A DNA stretch of 64,000 nt from Bactericera cockerelli (GCA_024516035.1 CM044966.1:2456287-2520286), one strand, 5' to 3'. Numbered from the stretch's first letter, positions 44,700 through 55,905 are shown. The notes: a model not told the origin generated them from the sequence alone. Made by a program: numbers and translations.

Positions 44700-45832
44700 A
44701 ACTGGCTGATAGACTATAAACAGGGAGTAGCCAGCGTCGATGGCATGTTGAATACACCGGTTCCCTTCAGAACACCGAAGTTAAGCGACATCCAGCGAGG
44801 TTAAGACTTGGATGGGTGACCATTCAAATTCTAATTCTCGTGACGCTGGCTTTTCCCGGCCCCACTCAGGCTGGGTGAGGTAAAAGCCAGCGTCGATGGC
44901 ATGTTGAATACACCGGTTCCCTTCAGAACACCGAAGTTAAGCGACATCCAGCGAGGTTAAGACTTGGATGGGTGACCATTCAAATTCTAATTCTCGTGAC
45001 GCTGGCTTTTCCCGGCCCCACTCAGGCTGGGTGAGGTCAATGTGAGTAGCAGGTTTGTGAGTTTCCTGCGAATGGAGGGTAAAACCCCCGTCGTGATATG
45101 ACCATGGCAGTTGAAAGCGACGTTAAACCCCACATAAAAAAAAAAAAAAAAAAAAAAAACCCCCGTCGTGATATGACCATGGCAGTTGAAAGCGACGTTA
45201 AACCCCACTTAAAAAAAAAAAAAAAAAAAAACAGGGAGTACACCAGTAGTCTGGCTGGGGGACTATAAACAGGGAGTCGACCAGTAGTCTGGCTGGGGTA
45301 CTATAAACAGGGAGTAGACCAACAGTCTGGCTGGGGGACTATACACAGGGAGTAGACCGGTAGTCTGGCTGGGGGACTATAAACAGGGAGTAGACCAACA
45401 GTCTGGCTGGGGGACTATAAACAGGGAGTAGACCAGTAGTCTGGCTGGGGGACTATACACCGGGAGTAGACCAGCAGTCTGGCTGGGGGACTATACACCG
45501 GGAGTAGACCAGCAGTCTGGCTGGGGGACTATAAACAGGGAGTACACCAACAGTCTGGCTGGGGTACTACAAACAGGGAGTAGATCAGCAGTCTGGCTGG
45601 GGGACTATAAACAGGGAGTAGACCAATAGTCTGGCCGGGGGACTACAAACAGGGAGTAGACCAACAGTATCGCTGGGGGACTATAAACAGGGAGTAGACC
45701 AGCATTGGCTTGGTTCTGGGGGCCCTTGTCAATTATTAGCCTCCTTGTAAAGACAGTGGTAGAAGTGCTGAGTCATTCCTCCACTGTCTGGCTACCATCG
45801 TTCACGATGACGCCATCCTATGATGATCATGA
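44700..45832 (+). mobile_element. Element M with expanded 38-bp minisatellite
   Basis: The array at about 45232-45700 has about 12 units of 38 bp (GACTATAAACAGGGAGTAGA and CCAGTAGTCTGGCTGGG). The unique part (GACCAGCATTGGCTTGGTTC to GATGACGCCATCCTATGATG) follows. One outlying unit lies at 44700-44729, separated by the SINE G insertion. Confidence 0.9.
44730..45231 (+). mobile_element. SINE family G with duplicated 5S head and duplicated tail
   Basis: The 5S-like head (GCCAGCGTCGATGGCATGTT...ACACCGAAGTTAAGCGACAT...GACTTGGATGGGTGACC) occurs at 44730 and again 156 bp later at 44886. The tail (CCCCCGTCGTGATATGACCA to poly(A)) also occurs twice. ACAGGGAGTA on both sides is a candidate target duplication inside the minisatellite. 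Confidence 0.92.
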
Positions 45833-45884
45833 ACTGGTGTGAACATCACACGACTTTCTATTATAATTATTGAGGAAGTATGAG

Positions 45885-46010
45885 CGCGCGATTAGCTCAG
45901 TGGTTAAGCACCCGCTTGCCATGCGGAAGGTCCCGGGTTTGAACCCCCGCGGCGACAAAAATTTGTATTCAAAATTTAGTTACATTTGTTTGTAAGTGAT
46001 ACCTTCAAAT
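45885..46010 (+). mobile_element. SINE family C head
   Basis: GCGCGATTAGCTCAGTGGTT with TTGCCATGCGGAAGGTCCCG, truncated after TTGTTTGTAAGTGATACCTT. Confidence 0.88.
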
Positions 46011-46322
46011 CAAAATCATGTCAAATCAAATAAGTTAGTTGTGATATTTTTTACAAATGACATTTTTCCCAACTCACGATGTATAATACGTATAGGTACA
46101 ACTAAGTGCATTAAACTAATGCTATTACAATACAAAATTATGTGAAATAAAAAGATTTTATCGTGGAGGAAAATATAATTGTATGTTTTTAAATAGATGA
46201 ATGAAAGTACTTAAAATTAGAGCTAAGTGTCTAATGCTAAAATAAAGTTTCAAGTAATTTTGTAAAACAATTCAAGTTAGAAGGAAGGTCTAATGTTTTA
46301 TGGTGCTCGTTAAATAGGGTTT

Positions 46323-47278
46323 GGGTGAATATTTCCAAACGTGGTTTTTTGATGTCCCCATTGAATAAAAACAAATCGGTAAGGAAAAAATAAAGGAATC
46401 CACTAGTGAAATGAAGAGAACACATTAGCTTTAACTTGAAAGTACATAAAACATTTTTTTTTTATTATTATTTATATAAAAAATAAGTACATGATATCAG
46501 CAAATGTCCGTCCTCTGGCCTGTCCCCAGCTTGTTTTAGATTGTTTAAATTTATAATAGCTCAATTCCTTTTTAAATAATTAAATTAAAATATAATTTTT
46601 TCAAAAGCCAAGAAGACAACTACTTAACATTGAATTTTATTTTAGTAATTACCATTTCAATTATTTCTATTTTTGACTTTAAAGTGTGTCCCCATACTTT
46701 TTGTCCTTCCTCTGGCAAGCCACTTTATTGCCGTTTTCAAAAGAGGGGAAAGTAACGTCACTCTATGAAAGGAGGGGAAACGTCTCCTACCTCTCTTGTG
46801 ATTCTAATTTCCACGTTAGTTTTGTTCGATGTTTTGGTTGTTTGAAGATTTTCAGGAAGTAAGGTTGTGCGTAAGTGCGTCACAGAAGAGCTTGTCTTTC
46901 CTCTGGCAAGTAAAAAGAAAAGATTTATTTTACTTTAAAAAAATATAATGAGATGTTTCTATTTTATTTGCAGATTATTTCTCCATTCCGAAAACAATAT
47001 TAATATTTTTCTTTTAATATTGCAATTAAAAGTTAGAGTTATAGTCAAAATGTCTCTCCTCTGGTAGTCCTTCCTCTGGCTATTTTGTACCTATTATCTC
47101 TATTTTTTAAAAAACAGGGAAAAATAGAGAAAAAATAATTTCTCAGAAGTGCACCCTCTAAATACCTAAATATTAATATCCTAGGTACTTGATTTCCCCA
47201 CATTCAGCTAGTTATTTTAAAAAAATTGGCATGGGACAAAAATTGCCCTGAAAAAACCACGTTTGGAAATATTCACCC
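46323..47278. mobile_element. TIR element with CCTCTGGCAAG motifs
   Basis: 956 bp between 28-bp perfect inverted repeats starting GGGTGAATATTTCCAAACGT. GTTT occurs on both sides (46319-46322 and 47279-47282). Inside are five or more CCTCTGG(C/T) motifs (near 46513, 46709, 46900, 47060, 47073). There is no transposase frame. I cannot assign a superfamily. Confidence 0.82.
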
Positions 47279-47318
47279 GTTTGTGCTCTCCTGATAGGCT
47301 ATAAAAGCTGGGAAAAAG

Positions 47319-47460
47319 TGAGTTTGTGACCACATTTAATTGAGTAGAATCTTATGACCACATAATGATTATAAGATTTTGAAGGTTAGGTGGTAGAAAA
47401 TGCTTGAAGCATCAACCTCGGTTGGTGGTTACCTTCCACGAAGGAGTGTTATTATTATTA
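47319..47460 (+). mobile_element. SINE family B tail
   Basis: GTGAGTTTGTGACCACATTT to GAAGGAGTGTTATTATTA. Confidence 0.82.
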
Positions 47461-47519
47461 GTACCTACATCGCATTAATGATAGTGGCATGATCAAGGTA
47501 AATTCGCTATAATTGTTAG

Positions 47520-47784
47520 AAGCCAGCGTTGAACAAACCATTACTCGTTCTATCACTGAAGTTAAGCAACCTCCAGCGAGGTTACGACTTGAATGGGTGA
47601 CCATTCAAATTCGAACCCTCATGAATCCTCAAGAAGCTGGCTATTCCCTGACCAACCCAGGCTGGGTGAGGTTAATTTAAGTAGCTGGTGTGTGATTTTC
47701 GAGCTAATGTAGAGTAACACCCCCGTCGTGATGTGACCAAGTGACCATGCAGTTGAAAGCAACGTTGAACTAAAAAAAAAAAAA
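47520..47784 (+). mobile_element. SINE family G (5S-derived), full length
   Basis: Diverged 5S head (ATCACTGAAGTTAAGCAACC, GACTTGAATGGGTGACC), core CCCAGGCTGGGTGAGGTTAA and poly(A). Confidence 0.88.
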
Positions 47785-48202
47785 TCTGTTCAGTTCGGAT
47801 AGGTATTCATATAGTTATTCTACCAAAGATATTCTACCCTATGTATGTTTGTTTATCTACCTTTTTACCTACATAGGATCATATATTATATTGTTACATT
47901 GAAATTGAAGATACCAAAGTACCTATGTACCTATGTGTAATGTACAAATATACATATGCTTAAACCTTATACCAATACATATATTACCTAATATACATAT
48001 AAGTACATACATGGGTTTATTTGTTGTGTTCTCGTTATGTATACCTACTTCTTGAAGCAAACTTCCTGTGCGCGGTTACAGCCAAGTCCTCACAAGCCGG
48101 TGACCTTGGATTTGACGCTCCGACCCTGGGTGGCGAAATTGTAGGAAGGATTGACGGGATTGGATCTGTGTCTATGGATGCATGTTCATGGATCGCAGTT
48201 AA
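47785..48202. other. No recognised feature
   Basis: AT-rich, then a more GC-balanced patch at 48060-48190 with no gene I can identify. Confidence 0.4.
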
Positions 48203-48413
48203 GGGTGGTAGTGAAGTAGTTAACGCGCTAGTCTGGTAATCCAGGTATTAGCGCAGGGATCCGTTGTTTCGAATCCCACCTAGTACATGAATTTTTTCTC
48301 ATTACTTTGAGTTTGTGACCACATAATAATAAGACTCTGAGGGTTAGGTGGTAGAAAATGCTTTTAACATTAACCTCACCTGGTTACCTTCCACTAAAGA
48401 CTATTATTATTAA
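48203..48413 (+). mobile_element. SINE family B
   Basis: GTAGTTAACGCGCTAGTCTG head and ACTAAAGACTATTATTATT tail. Confidence 0.88.
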
Positions 48414-48475
48414 TAAGGGTATCAATATTGTCTGTTTTAAATTTTTCCAGGTTTTGACTTTAGTATAATAAAGTT

Positions 48476-48622
48476 ACTGACCTCAGTAGCTTGATCGATA
48501 AGGCAGCGGACTTTTACCCTGGAGGTCAGTGGTTCAAGTCCCGGTTTTAGCGTAGATTTAGTATAGCGAGTTTGAGTAGTTGTGATATCACGAAGGTGAT
48601 TAACACAAATATGATAACTTTT
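48476..48622 (+). mobile_element. SINE family D
   Basis: ACTGACCTCAGTAGCTTGAT to AACACAAATATGATAACT. Confidence 0.9.
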
Positions 48623-48785
48623 TTATTATTGTTATAGTCAAAACATGGATACATCACTTCATTGATCGCTATTTTTTTTTCTTTTTTTATTAGTTTTTTA
48701 TGAGTTTATTTATTTTATTTCTCTTTTTTTCAATTTAATTTTATTTCAACCTCTTGTTTTTGGTAGACAGAATAATAATTATGAT

Positions 48786-49077
48786 TCCGTGTCTGTGAGA
48801 TAGGCACAGATACCTGTATCTCGGTGGATCCTGTATCTTTCGTGTTCATTGACTCTATTTGGTTTTACCGTCCTGATTTGTAATAGTCAGGACGGAGGTT
48901 TTATCCTCTATCCTCACCGTACCAGCTACCCGCACTAACCTGAAAATGGCCGGAAATGGCACCAGCCTCACGTGTTCGGAGGGAACAGAATTCAAAAGTC
49001 TGCACCAACCGGCGATCGAACTCAGGATCTCTAAACTATGGGCGGTATTCACAACCTTTACGCCACGGAGGCTGGCT
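48786..49077 (-). mobile_element. SINE family E
   Basis: Complement from CCGTGTCTGTGAGATAGGCA to CGCCACGGAGGCTGGC. Confidence 0.87.
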
Positions 49078-49240
49078 TAATGCCATGGTTGTTTTTTGCT
49101 GTTTCAAAGCGGAGTCATCAGGGAAAACAGCTAGTTTGACACAAAAGTAACGTCTTCGATAGTGTTCATCTAGTTTTTTTGTTGTTGGTACCACTTGACC
49201 ATTAGTGCACGGATATTAGGTATTCTTGTCAATTAGAATA

Positions 49241-49514
49241 ATAATATGCTTCTTTGTGTTATTATATCACAGTTTTAGTGGGTAGCGCAGAATTATAGGT
49301 CTTTTCCATATCTTTAATATCCCAATATCTTATTTTTCCTTATTATTCCGCCACGGTTCGCTGCTAGCTATAAAGCAGCTATTCATTTTTCCTCACGAGG
49401 AGTTTACCACAATCACCCAAGTGCAGAGCAGAAAAAATTCTGCCCCGCCGGGGTTCGAACCCACGTCACCGTGCGTGCAATGGCTAGCGCGCTAACTCAC
49501 TCTGCCACGGTGAC
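49241..49514 (-). mobile_element. SINE family F
   Basis: CTTCTTTGTGTTATTATATC to CACTCTGCCACGGTGACT. Confidence 0.9.
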
Positions 49515-49549
49515 TATTCTTGTCAATCATGAGTTATTATTATTATTAT

Positions 49550-49756
49550 GGTAACGTCGCTTTCAAGTGCATGGTCATATCACCCTCCTCATTTGCAGGA
49601 AACTCACAAACCTGCTACCCACATCAACCTCCCCCAGCCTAGGATGAGGCAGAATGCCAGCGACGCGAGCATTACGAAGTCTTCACTTCGACGGACGTAG
49701 CTTAACTTCGATGATCCCACGAGAACCGGTGCATTAAACGCGCCATCGACGCAGGT
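49550..49756 (-). mobile_element. SINE family G (5S-derived)
   Basis: Complement of tail and core (CCACATCAACCTCCCCCAGC) to CGCCATCGACGCA. Confidence 0.82.
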
Positions 49757-49868
49757 AACAGCTAGTTTGACATAAAAGTATAATGTCGCTGATATAGTAG
49801 GCAGTACTGAATACCCGTCAGCTAGTTTTGTGTGGTGAGTTTTTTGGAACACCATCCTGGCATCAGCT

Positions 49869-49873
<5 letters not shown>

Positions 49874-49960
<87 letters not shown>
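49874..49960. repeat. GT then GA microsatellite
   Basis: (GT)n directly followed by (GA)n. Confidence 0.9.
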
Positions 49961-50497
49961 CAGGATGTACCCTGCTAGGCTAGGTCCTTAACGTGTGTTC
50001 TGGTGTGTTAAAATTTCATGGTTTAAAGCAGGAATGTCCAAACAGATGTTTGTACATCCAGACTTTTAAGGGCTATATTTCTTTGGGATTTATATATTTT
50101 TTCCAGATTCGATATTTCCAAATATTTCCAGTTTAGCTTTCTCCCCACTATTCGTGAAAGAAAATTTGGTTTCGTAAAAGTTTCGGTACTTTTAAAGATA
50201 AACACAAATATGATAGCTCAAACTATACCTAATAATAAGCATGTAAGAAGAATTAACAAGTCAGGATTTCACACACAAAAAAGTTGTGATTTCCCCTGTG
50301 TTAAAACTATCCAAAATGGCTGACAAACGCGGGCCAAACAGAGTACCACGGACCGCGGTTTACCCAGTCCTCAAGACTCGGGTCTCCTGAAGAATGAATG
50401 CCCTTATTCTTCCGGGAGCCCTCCACCATAGAGTCATAGAGCAGATGTTACCCTAGCGTCAAGGTAACCCTGCATACAGGGTGGAGCAGTCTCTCCC
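49961..50497. other. No recognised feature
   Basis: Unique-looking sequence with no repeat head or gene. Confidence 0.4.
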
Positions 50498-50663
50498 GCC
50501 CGCTCAGTGGTCAAGACGTCTGACTGGTAATCCAGAGGTCATGGGTTCAAAACCCAATTATAGGCAAAAATAGGATATTAGGATATTAAGAAATATGGAA
50601 AAGGCCTATAATTCTGCGCTACCCACTAAAAATTGTGATATAATAACACAAAGAAACACATTA
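50498..50663 (+). mobile_element. Chimeric SINE: A-variant head, F tail
   Basis: tRNA-like head (GCTCAGTGGTCAAGACGTCT, GGTTCAAAACCC) fuses at about 50551 to the F tail (ATTATAGGCAAAAATAGGAT) and runs to AACACAAAGAAACACATTA. Confidence 0.88.
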
Positions 50664-50850
50664 GTCTGTCCCTGTTAGTGGTCAACGCGTCTGACTGGTA
50701 ATCCAGAGGTCATGGGTTCAAAACCCAGCCAGAACATGACAAGTTACCCTCCCATTTGGGATTTTGACCACGTACTGGAATTGGAATAATGTTGGTATAC
50801 TCAATAGTACTAATCGGGCAGTGTAAATAAGGCGATATTATTATTATTAT
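50664..50850 (+). mobile_element. SINE family A, variant head
   Basis: Head TTAGTGGTCAACGCGTCTGA with TGGTAATCCAGAGGTCATGG instead of the usual GGCGGCACTCTGTGAATCC. The body and tail are of the A type. Confidence 0.88.
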
Positions 50851-50903
50851 TGCTACTATTATTATTAGGTTTTATTGTTATTGTTCTAGTTATTATTAGA
50901 TTG

Positions 50904-51043
50904 TCTCATTATTCCAGCAGTAAGCCCAAGACGTATTTTTATGTGGTAAAAATGCCAACTGGGAGGATAACTTGTCTTGTCCCGGCTGGGTTTCGAACTC
51001 GCGACCTCAGGAGTCTGATGGATTCACAGAGTGCCACCTTTAT
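50904..51043 (-). mobile_element. SINE family A, truncated
   Basis: CATTATTCCAGCAGTAAGCC to CACAGAGTGCCACCTTTA. Confidence 0.85.
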
Positions 51044-51126
51044 AGGTATCCATACATAATTATGTCCAAATTAATGAAGTTTACAGTAAAAATAATAGAA
51101 ATATTTGCGAACGAGCCAATTTTTCA

Positions 51127-51430
51127 GAGCGCGCGATTATAGCTGAGTGGTAAAGCACTCGCTTGCCATGCGGAAGATCCCGGGTTCGATCCCCGTGCCG
51201 ACAAAAAATTGTATTCTTAATTTGGTTACAATATTGTTAGTAAGGGATACCTTCCGGTGCGCTCGTGTTGACCCAGTACCTAAGTGAAAAGTACTGTGTC
51301 ACTTCTTGCCCATCAGAGGGGAGGCATACTGCGGGATGTGTAGGCTACAACACAGATCACAAGCGTCTACAGTAGCTCCTGTTTCATGGCTACAAAATAA
51401 AAACGGCTGTGAAATACTCATCTTCAAAAA
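51127..51430 (+). mobile_element. SINE family C, full length
   Basis: GAGCGCGCGATTATAGCTGA to GGCTGTGAAATACTCATCTT. Confidence 0.92.
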
Positions 51431-51651
51431 AAAGTTGGACAGTGACCATCGCTACCCCAGCTGTAGCTAAGCTGGTTACAAGAACGAATGCAAAGTAATA
51501 AAATCTACAGACAGATGGTAGGATTGGTGAGGTCCCTAGCCTGTATCAAGTTCACCTGATCTACCAGCTGAGCACACCAAGGTTTCAAATAACAGGAGAG
51601 TTTTTCGAGCGGGTTTGACCTTTTTATATTATATACAACCATAATAATATA

Positions 51652-52015
51652 AAGCCAGTCTCCGTGGCGTAACGGTTGTGACTATTGATGCCCGTAGTCC
51701 AGAGGTCCTGAGTTCGATCCCCGGTCGAAGCAGACTTTTTACACAGAAAATTCCGTTCCCTCCGCATATGCAGTGAGGCTGGCATTTCCGGCCCTACCCA
51801 GGCTGGGTGAGGTTAATGTGGATAGCTGGCACGATTCCCAACGAATGGAAGGTAAAACCCCCGTCCCAATCCAGGAGGTTAAATCAAATAGAATTTTTGG
51901 CGTTAGGAAGGGCATCCAGCTGTAAAAAAATGTGCCAAAACCAACCAACCTCAACCATGAGGTTGAACAACGTCGACCTCGCTTGAGCGGGAAAAGACAG
52001 AGTAAAAGAAGAAGA
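51652..52015 (+). mobile_element. SINE family E, full length with long tail
   Basis: GCCAGTCTCCGTGGCGTAAC head to GTAAAAGAAGAAGAAG tail. Confidence 0.92.
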
Positions 52016-52083
52016 AGATAAAAATATAAAAGCTGTAACTTGCTAAGAACCTCCCGTTATATTATAATAAATTATAAAAAAGT

Positions 52084-52180
52084 TATAATTATTTGTGTTG
52101 ATCACTTTCGTGAACTCGCTTTACTAAATCTACGCTGGATCCGGGACTTGAACTATGGGTGACCAATTCAAATTCGAAGT
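52084..52180 (-). mobile_element. SINE D tail joined to 5S-SINE fragment
   Basis: Complement of D (GATCACTTTCGTGAACTCGC, TCCGGGACTTGAAC) followed by ATGGGTGACCAATTCAAATT from family G. Confidence 0.7.
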
Positions 52181-52968
52181 TTCTACATTTTATCTATAAT
52201 TATCATAGTGCTCTATATGCATGTATGGTATACTTACATAATATTATTTATCTTTTACTTACATAAAAAATTCTGTGAGGCGCATAGAGCATAGTTGGAA
52301 GTTAAATTTATTTGGACATTCATTGCCTGCATTTGTCTTAACTATACGAGATGAATATAAAGTTATATATGTGTATGAACATTATAAATGCATATAAATA
52401 AATAAAATATATAAGTAAATACTTCTAAGCCATGGGCGTAGCCAGCATCCGCTCTAGGGGGGGGCAACTAAGATATCCGTGTCAAAAGTGGGGGGGGGGG
52501 GTGTGTGTCTGTGTGGGGTCCTTTGGGTGCGGAAAAAGGCAGTGGAAGCGATTTGTTTTGTTGTTGTTGAAATCCAAAGGTCCCACAAGAAACTGAATAT
52601 ATATTTGTAATTTGTACCTACACATACAACGAATGCAGACAGCTTTTCTTCTCTCTCAATAATAATTTAGAACAGGCTTTTTATTTATTGAATGGAATAC
52701 AGGTAACAATGTTATTGAAATTTATTTGATGCAAAGTTAATTTCTAAAAAAAAAAAAAAAAAAATCGAAAGCGCATTACTTTTGAGGTTTTTTGAGTATA
52801 AATCTCGATTCGTCGCGAGGACATATACTTTATTATACAAATTTGGAACCGCAATTTTATTGCAAATCTAAAACTGTGCCGATCGTAACGATTTCGGTAG
52901 TACTTTTTGAGCGAGGAGCCTTTTTGTACGGTCGAAACGTTGAAAGTTGCCGTAACGAAAAATCTTTA

Positions 52969-53338
52969 TTGACCTATATTGACCCTACCTTGACCGATTT
53001 AAGAAAAAAATTACTACTAATTGCAACTTATAGAGACAAAGCTTTTAATATGCAACACATTAGGTCAAAAGTTCAAAAAGTAGGTCAAAATTTAAAAAAA
53101 TAAAAAAATTGACCTATTTTTCATTTTTTTCAATCTTTCATTAATTTGAACTATTTGCCCTTTTAAAAAAAATCTGAAATTTTAATGGCAAAAAAAAAAA
53201 AAAAAAAATTATCTTGTTACTATAATAAAGTTAACGCCCCCAAATAAGCCGGAAAAAACAGGTCTGACGCAACAAATTTGACCGAGATTAGTCGCCTTGA
53301 CCTGCATTGTTTATGGCATTTTTGAATTTTCCAGGTCA
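52969..53338. repeat. Cluster of AGGTCA/TTGACC hexamers
   Basis: Nine half-sites at 52969, 52979, 52990, 53062, 53082, 53109, 53278, 53297 and 53333 in both orientations. Confidence 0.8.
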
Positions 53339-53357
53339 ATGCGCATCGAATGATATA

Positions 53358-54220
53358 CAGGGTGGGGCAAAAGTCTGGAAACCCCTGAATAACTTTCGAA
53401 TGGCTTCTTCGGTAAAATTAAAATTTTGTGCGGTAAACCGGGCTAATAAGACCTTTTTTTTTTGGGTGGGGTCGATTTTTGTTACCGGCCCCCATGTCGG
53501 AGCCAGGGGGGCCACTTTCATTTTTTTAAATACGAACCTTGCGATACATTTTTGAAAAGGTCTTTAAATAAGAAATACATTGGTGCAAATTTTATTTTTT
53601 TAATATTAACTGTTTGCAAATGGCGTCCATCTTTGTGTATGCAGTAAAGTCTGGAAACCCCTGAATATCTTTCGAAAGGGCTTTCTCAGTAAATTTAAAA
53701 TTGTGTACGGTAATCTTTGGTAATTAGACCTTTTATTAGACTGGGACCAATTTTTTTTTTACTGGCCCCCATGTCGGGGCGCGGGAGGCCAACTTCATTT
53801 TTTTAAATACGAAACCCCACCTTGCTATACATTTTTGGAAAGGTCTAATTACCCTGACTTACCGTGTACAATTTTAAATTTACTGAGGAAGCTCTTTCAA
53901 AAGATATTCAGGGGTTTCCAGAATTTACTGCATACACAAAGTTGGACACCATTTGCAAATAGTTATTATTAAAAAAAAAAAAAATGGAACCAATGTATTT
54001 CTTATTTAAAGACCTTTCCAAAAATTGTATCGCAAGGTAGGAGTTCGTATTAAAAAAAAGAAAGTTGGCCCCCCTGGCCCCGACATGGGGGCCGGTAACA
54101 AAAATCGACCCCACTCAAAAAGAAGGTCTTATTAGCCCGGTTTACCTTACAAAATTTTATTTTTACCGAAGAAGGCATTCGAAAGTTATTCAGGGGTTTC
54201 CAGACTTTTACCCCACCCTG
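53358..54220. mobile_element. Foldback element, family 2
   Basis: 863 bp between TA dinucleotides. The ends CAGGGTGGGGCAAAAGTCTG have long complementary arms (about 400 bp each). The CTGGAAACCCCTGAATA block also recurs internally. Nested inside the hAT element. Confidence 0.9.
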
Positions 54221-55538
54221 TATAATAGGTCTAGTTTTGATAAAAATTTACAGTCACTTTGGGCAAATTAAAAATTTTCGAAAATTTTAATCAAAGAACC
54301 GGCTCCGCCCACATGGACTGGGTTATATATGAAGCTTTTCTTTTAGAAAATTCTTGTAGCTGACAATTTTCCGGTTTGATCGATATGCAATATGCCCTGT
54401 TAACGTTTATAATAGCCCCGGAAATCACATGGAGAATCACCGTTCCTGCCCAACCCTCTACCCCCTTTTTTTCAAAAAGCCGAAAAAACGTCTCCTTCTG
54501 CCTTAAAACGGCGTTTGAAAAAACCGTTTTAATCGTCGCCTTGAAATTAATCGATTTTAAGGCTTAAGGCGGTAATGTTATACCTTTTTGGATTCGCGTC
54601 GTCAAAGCAAATCGAACGATATGTAATATCATGTGCTTGCGACACTTTATCGGTGCATAATCACCGATTGAAAAAAAAAGAAGCCATTCTTTGACATATG
54701 TCAAACTTTTTCAGTTTAAACTTTAAGTTGTTTTTATGACATATTCTTGTAGCCCTCGTCTGTACAAACCTAACGCAACAAATTTCAGCCTTTCGTCATT
54801 AACACAGCCAAAAAACGCAAAAAATTCAAGCGCCTCTGCGCCGCTGGCGCCACCAGATGAAGCGTCAATTTCCTGACAAAAAATGTTCATCTTGTATGGG
54901 AAAAGATATTTAGATGACCAAATGGCGTCCAGAGGCTACCAAAGTGGCCGGGCAAAACTGGCACACAAAAAAATCTCTGTTCTACGCATAACTCGTGAAC
55001 GGCGCGTGCCACCAAATTTTGGTACCACTAAAAGGTGCGCCTACACATTTTACATATTTCATATTCTATACATGTTTGCTTCATCTGCAACACAGAAGGA
55101 GTTAGAGCGGCATATATGGTTTTTCAAAAAGGCCCTAATATGGCCATAATTTGGCCCTTGTAGGTGACGAAAGGCCCTAACACTAACCCTAGATAGCGGC
55201 CATTCTTACCTGTCGGTGGAACCCAGTTTGAACCTGATCGGCACCAAAAGGCCATTTGCTCGCCCCGATTTTCCATTGGAGCGCCTCACTAATTATATAG
55301 CCAGGGAGAGCTTTAATATTTTTTTTAGGGTCTACTTGATATTTTTACCCTTTTAAAAATCCTTTGATTTTTGATTTTAAGGTTTTTCAATGTTTTTTTT
55401 TTTTCTCGAAAAATATTTTTCAAAAAATATCATATGTAAATTTAAGTTGCCCCTTCCATGTTGCATACTATTGAGGTTTCTCTAGGGGGGGGCAGCTGCC
55501 CCCCCCTGCCCCCCCTTGGCTACGCCCATGTTCTAAGC

Positions 55539-55905
55539 GTTAAGCATATGAGCTGTATATGAAGTTATGTATATAAACATTATATCTATATACACGGACG
55601 TGTTTAAGTGTATATAAATATTTATGTATAATGTATATAGCTAAGGGTATTATAAATATGTATATATACCTACGTTACCGCATATATCCAGATGACCTTG
55701 GAACAGCTCAACATTACATTATAATCATGATAAAATCATTAACAACATCACAGTTATCACCATGATAATTTATAATGATAATAAACAAAAATAAATAAAA
55801 ACGTGTTCTTAGAGGTATTACATCTAAATTTTAGTGGGTAGTACAGAATTACAGGACTTAAGTATTCGTTTCTTTTAAAGGTGATTTTTTTTTTATCTAC
55901 CTATA
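55539..55905. other. No recognised gene; short SINE F piece
   Basis: AT-rich. A short F-tail fragment (TTTTAGTGGGTAGTACAGAA) is at about 55830-55862. Confidence 0.5.

Larger units (their letters stand above)
52431..55530. mobile_element. hAT-type element with a nested foldback element
   Basis: 3,100 bp with inverted ends CATGGGCGTAGCCA / TGGCTACGCCCATG, each bordered inside by long G runs. It has a perfect 8-bp target duplication TTCTAAGC (52423-52430 and 55531-55538). Length, ends and duplication size fit the hAT superfamily. I see no hAT transposase. Two short frames (52792-53103 and 54883-55149) have no recognisable domain. Confidence 0.88.

Noticed and set aside
44886..45000. Functional 5S rRNA gene
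   Set aside because: Diverged from 5S, followed by a SINE core and poly(A), and repeated as a dispersed element.
45232..45700. CRISPR-like 38-bp repeats
   Set aside because: There are no spacers; it is a head-to-tail minisatellite inside a dispersed element.
52792..53103. 103-residue frame as a host gene
   Set aside because: No recognised domain, no splice context, and it lies inside a hAT element; kept only as an unidentified frame in that element's note.
53307..54271. Small proteins in the 53-54 kb region
   Set aside because: They lie in palindromic arms of a foldback element and mirror each other on opposite strands.
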